From positions 1-40,591 of the forward strand of contig NZ_FOIL01000001.1 in NCBI RefSeq assembly GCF_900101295.1: a DNA stretch of 40,591 bases, written 5' to 3'. The position numbers and the translations under genes are program-made. This stretch comes from [Clostridium] aminophilum. GTDB lineage: Bacteria > Bacillota > Clostridia > Lachnospirales > Lachnospiraceae. This document shows positions 7,939 through 15,201 of the stretch, one piece after another (position 1 is the stretch's first letter; every line of letters starts with the position of its first letter). The notes below the pieces were generated by a model. It did no database searches. It saw only the letters and a program-made list of their open reading frames with translations, and had not been told where the DNA came from.

Positions 7939-9144
7939 ATGAACGAAAACACAGGATTTTTACGATTTGATTCAGGAAAATGTGATCTTTGCGGAAAATG
8001 CATCAATGTCTGTCCCTTCGGCGCACTCACCATGGGCAAACACGACATTCAGGTCAATGAGAACTGCCGCATGTGCAGACTCTGCGTGAGAAACTGTCCG
8101 GAACAGGCGATCTCGTTCGAGCAGACCATGAATACCTTTGACCGGGAAACATGGAGAGATTTCCTGATCTATGTGGAGCAGGAAGGCGGAGAAATCCATC
8201 CGGTTGCCTACGAGCTGATCGGAGAAGCGCGGAAGATGGCGAAAAAATCAGGATACAAAGTCAACTGCGTCATTATCGGCGGAAACGAGACAGCCGGGAA
8301 CGCGGAAAAACTTCTCCGTTACGGCGTGGACGGCGTCTATGTCTATGAAGATGAAGGCTTTGAGGGATTTCGGCCCGACTGTTACACGGATGCCATGGCG
8401 GACTGTATCTCCGCGCTAAAGCCAAACTCCGTGCTGATCGGAGGAACCGCACTCGGACGGTCTCTTGCACCGCGCCTTGCGACCCGGTTCCACACGGGAC
8501 TGACGGCGGACTGCACCTCGCTGGACATCCGGCCCAACACCGATATGATCCAGATCCGGCCGGCGTTCGGCGGAAATATCATGGCGCAGATTGCCATCAC
8601 ACATTCCAGACCGCAGTTTGCCACCGTCCGCTACCGCGTCATGGACAAGGCGCAGCCGGTGGAACACCCGCAGGGAAAGGTTGTACGCTGTCGGATTCAG
8701 GACGGAATGACGATCTCGAAGATTGAAATTCTCTCGCAGAAGGTTTTGGATAAGGTTCGCTCCATTGAAGAGGAAGACGTTCTGGTGGTGGCCGGAAGAG
8801 GCGTGAGGAATGCCGAGGGTGTGGAAATGTGCCGGAAACTCGCAGAGGAATTGGGCGGACAGCTTGCATTTACCAGACCGATGGTTGAGGAAGGCTTCGG
8901 AGATCAGGCCCATCAGGTCGGCCTTTCCGGCCGGACGGTACGTCCGAATCTGATTGTGACGGTCGGCGTGAGCGGTGCGATTCAGTTTACCACCTGCATG
9001 AAGAACTCGGGATGCATCGTTTCCATCAACAGCGACCCCGATGCTCCGATTTTCAGGACGGCGCATTACTGTATTGAGGATGATCTGTACACGGTTGTTC
9101 CGGAGATGATCCGTCAGATCGGAAAAACCAGACAGGAGGCATAG
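7939..9144 (+). CDS. etfA: Electron transfer flavoprotein subunit alpha with N-terminal 2x[4Fe-4S] ferredoxin domain (LctC-like)
   Basis: The 401-residue protein carries an extra N-terminal ferredoxin module: CDLCGKCINVCP (C15, C18, C21, C25) and CRMCRLCVRNCP (C43, C46, C49, C53). A flavodoxin-like EtfA domain and the C-terminal FAD domain follow, the latter with GLSGRTVRPNL, VGVSGAIQFTTCMK and SINSDPDAPIF. Usual EtfA proteins have a histidine after SGAIQ; here it is Phe. The ferredoxin extension is known from bifurcating complexes of A. woodii (LctC, CarE), where it takes electrons to or from ferredoxin. GAGGAGG precedes the ATG, and the next gene starts 2 nt after the stop. Confidence 0.93.
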   Translation: MNENTGFLRFDSGKCDLCGKCINVCPFGALTMGKHDIQVNENCRMCRLCVRNCPEQAISFEQTMNTFDRETWRDFLIYVEQEGGEIHPVAYELIGEARKMAKKSGYKVNCVIIGGNETAGNAEKLLRYGVDGVYVYEDEGFEGFRPDCYTDAMADCISALKPNSVLIGGTALGRSLAPRLATRFHTGLTADCTSLDIRPNTDMIQIRPAFGGNIMAQIAITHSRPQFATVRYRVMDKAQPVEHPQGKVVRCRIQDGMTISKIEILSQKVLDKVRSIEEEDVLVVAGRGVRNAEGVEMCRKLAEELGGQLAFTRPMVEEGFGDQAHQVGLSGRTVRPNLIVTVGVSGAIQFTTCMKNSGCIVSINSDPDAPIFRTAHYCIEDDLYTVVPEMIRQIGKTRQEA

Positions 9145-9146
9145 AG

Positions 9147-10565
9147 ATGGCATATCCATACAAGAAAATGACGGAGACGGATATTCAGAAGATCCGGGAT
9201 CTGACATCGCCGGACCGCGTTGCCGTTGGAGAGGCGATCGCGAAGGAATTCTATCATGATGAAATGCCGGAGTACGGAAGCTATGTTCCGGAACTCTATG
9301 TCGAGGCGCTGAACACGCAGGAGGTGTCCGCAATCATGCGGTATGCCAATGAGAACAATATTCCCGTGGTCTGCCGCGGAGCGGGAACCGGCCTTGCGGG
9401 AGGCGCGACATGCAAGTACGGCGGAATTATGCTCTCCATTATGAGGATGAACCGGATTGATCCGGTTGACCACAAGAATCAGACCATCACCGCGGGACCG
9501 GGCGCGCTTCTCTGCGATATTCAGGCGGCAGCGGCAGCGGAGGGGCTGATGTATCCGCCGGATCCGGGAGAGAAGACGGCATCTATCGGCGGAAATGTCA
9601 TCACAAACGCCGGCGGAATGAGGGCGGTCCGGTACGGTCTCACCCGGGATTTTGTGCGGTGTATGGAGTGTGTGCTTCCGGACGGAGATATCGTCCGGTT
9701 CAGTTCCAATGTCGTGAAGAACACGACGGGATATGCCCTGAAAGACCTGATGATCGGCTCGGAGGGAACGCTGGCGATTCTCACGGAGGTCACGCTGAAG
9801 CTGATTCCGGCCCCGAAATACACAGCGACGCTGGTTATGCCGTTTGAAACCATGGACGGCTGTGCGGACATGGTGCCGGAGATCCTAAAGCTCTCCGCCG
9901 TCCCGACGGCAATCGAGTTTCTGGAGCGGGAGCTGATCGAGATCGTGGAGCGGAGGCTCCGCAAGTATTTCCCGGTGAAAGAAGGAACCACCGTTCTGAT
10001 CGTCATGTATGACGCGGCATCCGCCGACGAGCTGGAGGAAGCGGTGCGGGCGGCCGCGGAGGCGGCCCTCGAACACGGCGCGCTGGATGTGGCGATTGCG
10101 GATACGCCGGAGCGGATTGCTTCTGTGTGGGAAGTCCGCGGCGCGATTCTGGAGGGCATGAAAGCGGACTCCGTTTCGCAGGAGGAATGCGATGTGGTTG
10201 TTCCCCGGTCGGAGATCGCGAATTACGTGAAGCAGGCGAAGAGGATTGCAGCATCCCACGGTCTCCGTGTGGAGCCGTGCGGACACTGCGGCGACGGCAA
10301 TATTCACACCGAACTTCTCCGTGGCGCGGAGCAGACGGACGAAGAATGGCAGTCGGCGACGAAGGCCTGTCTGACGGAACTCTATGCGCTCTCCAAAGAA
10401 CTGGGCGGACAGATGTCCGGTGAACACGGAACCGGAAACGGACGGATCGAGTATCTGGAAGAGTTTGTGGGGAGCCGCATGATCCGGCTGTATCAGTCGG
10501 TCAAGGCGGCATTTGATCCGAATCTGATTCTGAATCCGGGGAAAATGATCCGGCTTCCGGGATAG
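9147..10565 (+). CDS. FAD-linked oxidoreductase, GlcD/LctD-like lactate dehydrogenase subunit
   Basis: This 472-residue flavoprotein has the PCMH FAD-binding domain (GAGTGLAGGATCKYGG near residue 75, IGGNVITNAGGMRAVRYG, VVKNTTGYALKDLMIGSEG) and the C-terminal FAD-oxidase domain with EPCGHCGDGNIH and SGEHGTGNGRIEYL. Such proteins oxidise D-2-hydroxy acids such as lactate or glycolate. Placed directly after etfB and etfA it is most simply the dehydrogenase subunit (LctD) of an electron-bifurcating lactate dehydrogenase. Glycolate or another 2-hydroxy acid remains possible, since substrate residues cannot be read with certainty. AGGAGG lies 9 nt before the start. Confidence 0.9.
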   Translation: MAYPYKKMTETDIQKIRDLTSPDRVAVGEAIAKEFYHDEMPEYGSYVPELYVEALNTQEVSAIMRYANENNIPVVCRGAGTGLAGGATCKYGGIMLSIMRMNRIDPVDHKNQTITAGPGALLCDIQAAAAAEGLMYPPDPGEKTASIGGNVITNAGGMRAVRYGLTRDFVRCMECVLPDGDIVRFSSNVVKNTTGYALKDLMIGSEGTLAILTEVTLKLIPAPKYTATLVMPFETMDGCADMVPEILKLSAVPTAIEFLERELIEIVERRLRKYFPVKEGTTVLIVMYDAASADELEEAVRAAAEAALEHGALDVAIADTPERIASVWEVRGAILEGMKADSVSQEECDVVVPRSEIANYVKQAKRIAASHGLRVEPCGHCGDGNIHTELLRGAEQTDEEWQSATKACLTELYALSKELGGQMSGEHGTGNGRIEYLEEFVGSRMIRLYQSVKAAFDPNLILNPGKMIRLPG

Positions 10566-10632
10566 AAAACGGAAGAAAAGCAGACAGGCGGTTCAAAAGA
10601 CGAAAACAGGACAAAAAAGGAGGACATGACCC

Positions 10633-11835
10633 ATGGAAAGCAGCGGATCTTCGGCAGCGGTATCCGGAAAATTTCTCGTCAACACGGCGGCGATGCCGCT
10701 GACACTCGGCCTTGCGTTCGTCGCCTTTACGACACAGTTCGGCGGCGGATTTGCGAGCGGAGCACAGATCTATCAGTACTTTATCAACTACGGCGTCTGG
10801 TGCCTGATCCTTCCGGCATTCACCCAGGGGCTTTATGCACTCTTTTTCTGGTACGGCATGCGCTATGCCCACGCGCACAAGGCGTATGACTACCGCACAT
10901 TCTCGGATGTGTTCTACGGGAAATACCGGTCGGTCTTTTCCAATCTCTTTGAGATCTGCTACCTGATCATGATCGGAACAGCCTCTTCGGCGGCATTTGC
11001 CACCGGCGCATCCACGATCAGCACGCTGATGGGCTGGGATTACGGTATCTGTACCGTGATCATCGCGGCGTTCATCTTTCTGATTGTCATGTTCGGCACC
11101 GGCATGGTCCGCTCCGCGGCCTCCACGCTGTCGGTTCTGATCCTTGCGGGGCTCGTGGCGGTTCTGGTTCCGAATATCCTCTCCGGATCCGGAATGATCG
11201 CGGACTCCATCGCAGGAATGAATGCGGGAGCACTTCCGGTTCTCGCGGCTCCGGATGCAAGGCCGGACTTCGGCGCGGCGCTTTGGATGGCATTCCTGTA
11301 TTTCCTCTTCCAGCTTCCGTCCGTGTCGGTGATGTACCAGCATGTGGCGGCGGTGACGGATAAAAAACAGATCGACAAGGCGGGACTCTGGATCTTCTTC
11401 TGCAACTTTTTTGCGATGGAACTGTCCATTCTCGGGCTTCTGGCGGTTTCCTTCCGCCCGGAACTTGTGGGGGCATCTGTTCCGATGCTGATTCTTGTGC
11501 AGAACGGCGTCGGCGGCAGCATCCTGACTCCGCTGATTTCCGTTCTGATCATCCTCGGCGCGATTTCCACCGGCACCAATATGATCGCCGGTATTGTGGC
11601 GCGGTGCGTGAACGCTGTGGAACGCCGTCTTCCGGAGGCGAAGCGGGATCACGGTCATCTCGGACGAAATGCGGTCTTTGCCGTGTGCTTTACGTTTGCG
11701 GCATTTGCCATCTCCCAGTTCGGTCTGATGGCGATCGTGCGCCAGGGATACAAATATCTCGGATACGCCGGATTCATCACGCTGTTTGTACCGTTCGTGA
11801 TTCACATGATCGTGACGAGAGGAAAGGATATCTGA
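10633..11835 (+). CDS. YkvI-like integral membrane protein, putative transporter
   Basis: The 400-residue protein is strongly hydrophobic with about ten membrane helices. Its first helix contains TTQFGGGFASGAQIYQYF, a glycine-rich break like that of LeuT-fold transporters, and the protein resembles the poorly characterised YkvI family of Firmicutes. The start ATG 10633 follows AAGGAGG by 9 nt. It lies 67 nt after the GlcD-type gene with no terminator between, so it is probably the last gene of the same operon; carriage of the 2-hydroxy acid or a product is a guess from position only. No classical lactate permease is present. Confidence 0.75.
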   Translation: MESSGSSAAVSGKFLVNTAAMPLTLGLAFVAFTTQFGGGFASGAQIYQYFINYGVWCLILPAFTQGLYALFFWYGMRYAHAHKAYDYRTFSDVFYGKYRSVFSNLFEICYLIMIGTASSAAFATGASTISTLMGWDYGICTVIIAAFIFLIVMFGTGMVRSAASTLSVLILAGLVAVLVPNILSGSGMIADSIAGMNAGALPVLAAPDARPDFGAALWMAFLYFLFQLPSVSVMYQHVAAVTDKKQIDKAGLWIFFCNFFAMELSILGLLAVSFRPELVGASVPMLILVQNGVGGSILTPLISVLIILGAISTGTNMIAGIVARCVNAVERRLPEAKRDHGHLGRNAVFAVCFTFAAFAISQFGLMAIVRQGYKYLGYAGFITLFVPFVIHMIVTRGKDI

Positions 11836-11893
11836 CCGGTGCCGGCGGAAGGCCGGAAAATCGGATAAATTCTGATAATTCCTCGAAAACTGG

Positions 11894-11922
11894 ATGACAA
11901 ACCCTCCGATCTTTAGTATAAT
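11894..11922 (+). promoter_or_regulatory. Promoter of tRNA-Ser(CGA)
   Basis: ATGACA (11894-11899) and TATAAT (11917-11922) are 17 nt apart. A second TATAAT at 11936 sits in a near-duplicate of the first (AGTATAAT...GACACTCG appears twice), but it lacks a -35 box and lies too close to the tRNA. Confidence 0.7.
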
Positions 11923-11951
11923 GACACTCGTGCAGTATAATACTGACACTC

Positions 11952-12039
11952 GGAGGATTACCCAAGAGGTCGAAGGGGGCGCACTCGAAATGCGCTAGGT
12001 CGGGTAACCGGCGCGAGGGTTCAAATCCCTTGTCCTCCG
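11952..12039 (+). tRNA. tRNA-Ser (anticodon CGA)
   Basis: The 88-nt sequence folds as a class II tRNA: acceptor GGAGGAT pairs with GTCCTCC (12032-12038), discriminator G at 12039, anticodon stem GCGCA/TGCGC around the loop CTCGAAA (anticodon CGA, reading UCG), a long variable arm, and the T-loop GTTCAAATC. The serine identity fits the long variable arm and the discriminator G. CCA is not encoded. Confidence 0.96.
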
Positions 12040-12060
12040 CGTAACATCAATCCTGATTGC

Positions 12061-12104
12061 AAGAAAAAGAGCCCACCGGTGTATGCCGATGAGCTCTTTT
12101 TCTT
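12061..12104. terminator. Bidirectional terminator between tRNA-Ser and the lysine-rich peptide gene
   Basis: AAGAAAAAGAGC (12061-12072) pairs perfectly with GCTCTTTTTCTT (12093-12104). The stem ends in an A-run on one side and a T-run on the other, so it can act for the tRNA on the plus strand and for the small gene ending at 12108 on the minus strand. Confidence 0.8.
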
Positions 12105-12107
12105 GGG

Positions 12108-12218
12108 TCATTTCTTCTTTTTTGCCGCGTTCTTTTTGCTTAATGCTGCCAGCTGCTGCGCCATTTTCTTTACCTCTGCCTCTTTGCTGGCCTTATTCTT
12201 TTTTCCAAGCTTACCCAT
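12108..12218 (-). CDS. Small lysine-rich protein (36 residues)
   Basis: The peptide starts MGKLGKKNKASKEAEVKKMA and ends in AAKKKK; about 40 percent of it is lysine and it has no cysteine or membrane segment. It is likely helical in the middle with a basic tail, suggesting binding to nucleic acid or ribosomes, but no family is recognised. The start at 12218 is supported by AGGAGGA 7-8 nt upstream on the minus strand, and a terminator follows 3 nt after the stop, which together argue for a real gene. The frame is open further upstream, but that part is only translated 79-bp repeat. Confidence 0.65.
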   Translation of the reverse strand: MGKLGKKNKASKEAEVKKMAQQLAALSKKNAAKKKK

Positions 12219-12306
12219 GATGAGTCCTCCTGAAGATAAGTGAAATAGTTTTGACGGTTTCTTATTGTAGCACGGACCTTTCCGCATGGAAACAGAAATT
12301 TTGGAT

Positions 12307-12502
12307 GAGCACAAGTGCTCGCCCGGCTCCTGCTTTTCGTGTATCACAGAATCTTCGATCCTGTGATCACGTAGCGTCGCCAATTGAGTGCAAGCACTCG
12401 CTTGGCTCGTGCTTTTCGTGTATCGCAGGATCTTCGACCCTGCGTTCACGTAGCGTCGCCGGATGAGCACAAGTGCTCGCCCGGCTCCTGCTTTTCGTGT
12501 AT
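12307..12502. repeat. 79-bp tandem repeat, 2.5 copies, with covarying hairpins
   Basis: Units start at 12307, 12386 and 12465 (partial); the period is exactly 79. Each full unit holds two inverted repeats. GAGCAC-AA-GTGCTC in unit 1 becomes GAGTGC-AA-GCACTC in unit 2, a change of two base pairs with both partners altered. In the second, CACAG/CTGTG becomes CGCAG/CTGCG, again compensated. The third copy breaks off in GTGTATAAT (TATAAT at 12500), which may serve the sigma factor gene downstream, although no good -35 box is visible. The whole gap 12219-12611 contains no other gene. Confidence 0.85.
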
Positions 12503-12611
12503 AATATGATGGGCATTGAGGGCCGGCGCGGCGGGACTTGAATATATTTTTGGAAAAAATGCAATAATCACGCGCGCCTACGCATTACCAATATAGAAAG
12601 GAACTTCCTTC

Positions 12612-13196
12612 ATGTTTTTTATGGGATTGCTGATGGCAGTGCCGGAAACGGATCCGCAGGAGGAAATGGGCGATGAAAAACTCCTTCTCCAGACAGCGGA
12701 AGGCGACCGGACTGCCTTTGAAAAACTTTACAGGAATACATACCGGAAAGTATACAGCTATATCCTCTCACTGATGAAAAATCCGACCGAGGCGGACGAG
12801 ATTCTTCAGGAGACCTATATGAAGATCTGGACCTCTGCGAAAAGCTATCAGCCGCAAGGAAAGCCGCTGGCATGGATGTTTACCATCGCCCGCAATTTCT
12901 GCTACATGGCGTTTCGGGCCAGAAAGCGGGAGTCGGATCTGAATCTGGAGGAATTGAGTGAGGGCGAGCTGGTGGATCACTGCACGCAGCTGGAAGACGC
13001 CGCGGACAGGGACGCGCTGAACGCCGCACTGAATATTCTCGGCGAAGATGAGAGGAAGATTGTGTTGCTTCATGCCGCTTCCGGCATGAAGCACCGTGAG
13101 ATCGCCGATGCGATGGAACTGCCGCTTTCCACGGTCCTTTCCAAGTATAACCGGGCGATGAAGAAACTGCAGAAATATCTGAGAGAGGAGGGATGA
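12612..13196 (+). CDS. ECF-type RNA polymerase sigma factor
   Basis: The 194-residue protein has sigma-70 region 2 (residues about 35-105, with FEKLYRNTYRKVYSYILSLM, ADEILQETYMKIW and PLAWMFTIARNFC) and region 4 (about 130-190, with HREIADAMELPLSTVLSKYNRAMKKL as helix-turn-helix), and no regions 1 or 3, as in extracytoplasmic-function sigma factors. The start ATG 12612 follows AAAGGAA by 8 nt; a later in-frame ATG at 12666 has a ribosome site too close to it. The next gene overlaps the stop and is its probable anti-sigma factor. The regulon is unknown; autoregulation through the repeat region upstream is possible. Confidence 0.9.
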   Translation: MFFMGLLMAVPETDPQEEMGDEKLLLQTAEGDRTAFEKLYRNTYRKVYSYILSLMKNPTEADEILQETYMKIWTSAKSYQPQGKPLAWMFTIARNFCYMAFRARKRESDLNLEELSEGELVDHCTQLEDAADRDALNAALNILGEDERKIVLLHAASGMKHREIADAMELPLSTVLSKYNRAMKKLQKYLREEG

Positions 13197-14719
13197 CATT
13201 GCCAGCACGGAATATCAAATGGGACGATGAAGAGATTAAATCACATCTGAAGTCGGCAATGGACAGCCTGACTCCGGATATTTTCGATAAACTGGATCTC
13301 AGCACACCGCAGGATCCGGGACCGTTTGACGTGAATCCGCCGGAAGCGGAACGCAGCGCATACGGACCGGACAGACGGGAAGAAGAGAACGGAAAGATCC
13401 TGAAAATGTACCGCCGGATGCGGGCATTTACCGTGGCAGCTGCCGCATGTCTTGCTCTGATTGGCGGCGGTGCCGGCTACAACATGTACCAGAACAGCCG
13501 GGTAGATTCCGTCATCGGGCTGGATGTCAATCCGAGTATTCAGCTCTCGGTCAATCGGAATGACAGGATTCTGGAGGCCAAACCGCTCAACCGGGACGGC
13601 GAAGAGATTCTGGACGATATGGATCTCAGCCGTGTGGACATGAATATCGCGGTCAATGCCGTGATCGGTTCTATGGTGCGGCACGGATACCTGATTCCGG
13701 ATGAGATGGACGAGAATGCGATTCTGGTTACGGTGACCAACAGCGATAAAGACAAGGCAACCGAAGTCCGGAAGAACGTTGTGGACGAGATTGCGGATTC
13801 CCTGCAGGAACACAATGTTTCTGCGGTGGTTTACGATCAGCAGTCCGGCGAAAAAGAGGATGCCGCGGTGCGGGAGATCGCCGACCGCTACGGCATTTCC
13901 TACGGCAAGGCATATTTCCTTCAGGAACTGATCCGGGAAAATGGTCTCGAGGAGAGTGATATCGAGAAGTTCGCAGGAATGTCGATGGGGAAAATCGCCG
14001 GAGAGATCAACGATCAGTCTCTGGTTATCCGCGGATCGGGCGACGGAGAGGAAAAGACCGACGTTGTGAAAGTGACCGCCGCAGCCGTGACGGAGGAATC
14101 CACGGAAGAATCCGGAAGCGCGGAGGAGACGACGGAAAGCGCGGCGGAGACGACACAGGAGGCGGTATCGACGGCCGGCGGCACTTTGGTGCAGACCACC
14201 GCGGAGGAAACGACCGCTGCGGAGACGGTTCCGACGGAGGAAGAACCGGTCAACACCGGAACGATTCATGTGAACTACGTGGATTACGAATCCGGCGTGA
14301 TCACCGTCACCTTTGCTGATAAGGTTGAGTGGAAGAATGCCTCGGTATCCGTTCTCTGTGACGGAGACAGTTACTCCGCCCGCGTGATCGATACCAGTGC
14401 CAATGACTGCGAGATTGATGTCAGCGGCCTTCCGGGCGGAAAGAAATGCAGCTTTTCGCTGGCGGGTGTCAGCCTTCGGGGAAAGCACAGTTATACGAGT
14501 GTGAGCGGACGGTTTGAGACGCCGGATATCGCCGAAGGAGCGATGCCGGATACCTGGAAGGAATCGGAAAAACAGGAGAAAGACTCCGAGGACGACACCG
14601 AGGAGACAACCAAGGCGGCAAAGAAGACTTCCGCAGCGAAGTCCGAGGCGGATACGGATCCGGAGACGGAAAAAGATTCGTCGGAGGAAGCAAAGGATTC
14701 TTCCTCGGAGTCCGAGTAA
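13193..14719 (+). CDS. RsgI-like membrane-bound anti-sigma factor
   Basis: The 508-residue protein has a cytoplasmic N-terminal part (1-77), one membrane helix (about 78-98, in MRAFTVAAAACLALIGGG) and a long extracellular part. Right after the helix comes VIGLDVNPSIQLSVNRNDRI, the conserved start of the RsgI-family extracytoplasmic domain. A Thr/Glu/Ser-rich linker follows (about 295-355), then a beta-rich, Ig-like domain (about 358-445) and an acidic Ser/Lys tail. ATG 13193 overlaps the sigma stop by 4 nt; TTG at 13199 is an alternative. It would hold the sigma factor until an outside signal arrives. The N-terminal anti-sigma part is diverged from Bacillus RsgI. Confidence 0.8.
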   Translation: MTLPARNIKWDDEEIKSHLKSAMDSLTPDIFDKLDLSTPQDPGPFDVNPPEAERSAYGPDRREEENGKILKMYRRMRAFTVAAAACLALIGGGAGYNMYQNSRVDSVIGLDVNPSIQLSVNRNDRILEAKPLNRDGEEILDDMDLSRVDMNIAVNAVIGSMVRHGYLIPDEMDENAILVTVTNSDKDKATEVRKNVVDEIADSLQEHNVSAVVYDQQSGEKEDAAVREIADRYGISYGKAYFLQELIRENGLEESDIEKFAGMSMGKIAGEINDQSLVIRGSGDGEEKTDVVKVTAAAVTEESTEESGSAEETTESAAETTQEAVSTAGGTLVQTTAEETTAAETVPTEEEPVNTGTIHVNYVDYESGVITVTFADKVEWKNASVSVLCDGDSYSARVIDTSANDCEIDVSGLPGGKKCSFSLAGVSLRGKHSYTSVSGRFETPDIAEGAMPDTWKESEKQEKDSEDDTEETTKAAKKTSAAKSEADTDPETEKDSSEEAKDSSSESE

Positions 14720-14830
14720 AGAGGAGTCGGGCAGAGCCTTCTTTTTCCGGCACAGGAGCACGGAAAATCAGAGCGGGCATTCCGCATTGGCACCGATAAT
14801 ATCATAGATAACATCATATCGGAGAATAGA

Positions 14831-14875
14831 GGGGCAGTCCCGGAGAGCACAGGCTTTCCGGGGCTGCCCCTTTCT
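14831..14875 (+). terminator. Terminator of the sigma/anti-sigma operon
   Basis: An 18-bp stem with two G-U pairs (14831-14848 with 14853-14870) closes a 4-nt loop and is followed by TTTCT. It lies 111 nt after the anti-sigma stop. Confidence 0.85.
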
Positions 14876-14899
14876 GTAATGTGCGGGGCCAGTCTGCCA

Positions 14900-14960
14900 G
14901 GCTCCCCATCCCCTCAGGACTGAGGGGATGGGGAGCCGAAGTCCGCTTGCGGACTTTGTT
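14900..14960. repeat. Dispersed palindromic repeat, copy B
   Basis: This copy has an intact 17-bp palindrome (14900-14916 with 14921-14937) around the loop GGAC, followed by the hairpin AAGTCCGC-TT-GCGGACTT. It matches 283-340 closely. The rest of the gap to 15201 is AT-rich near its end and shows no gene; I could not support a promoter for the kinase operon there. Confidence 0.8.
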
Positions 14961-15201
14961 CCCCAAGACCGCGGTGACTGCGGCGATAACGGGGAAAACC
15001 GTGAAACATGATGCTTCAAGTTTGCTTTCAAAAGAAAATGCGAGTATCTTTAAAGTATCGAAAAAAATACATGTTATGAACCGTCTTCGGAACCATCCGG
15101 CAGAGAGACTGCCGTCATAAGTTATCATTTTTTATAAAAAAACACTAACGTTTTACGATAATTCGGACGATGATACGGATATATGGAAAGGAGAAGGAAC
15201 C

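Noticed and set aside
12108-12470. A 120-residue minus-strand frame over the 79-bp repeats
   Set aside because: Only the last 36 codons have a ribosome site; the upstream part is translated repeat. The short form is annotated instead.
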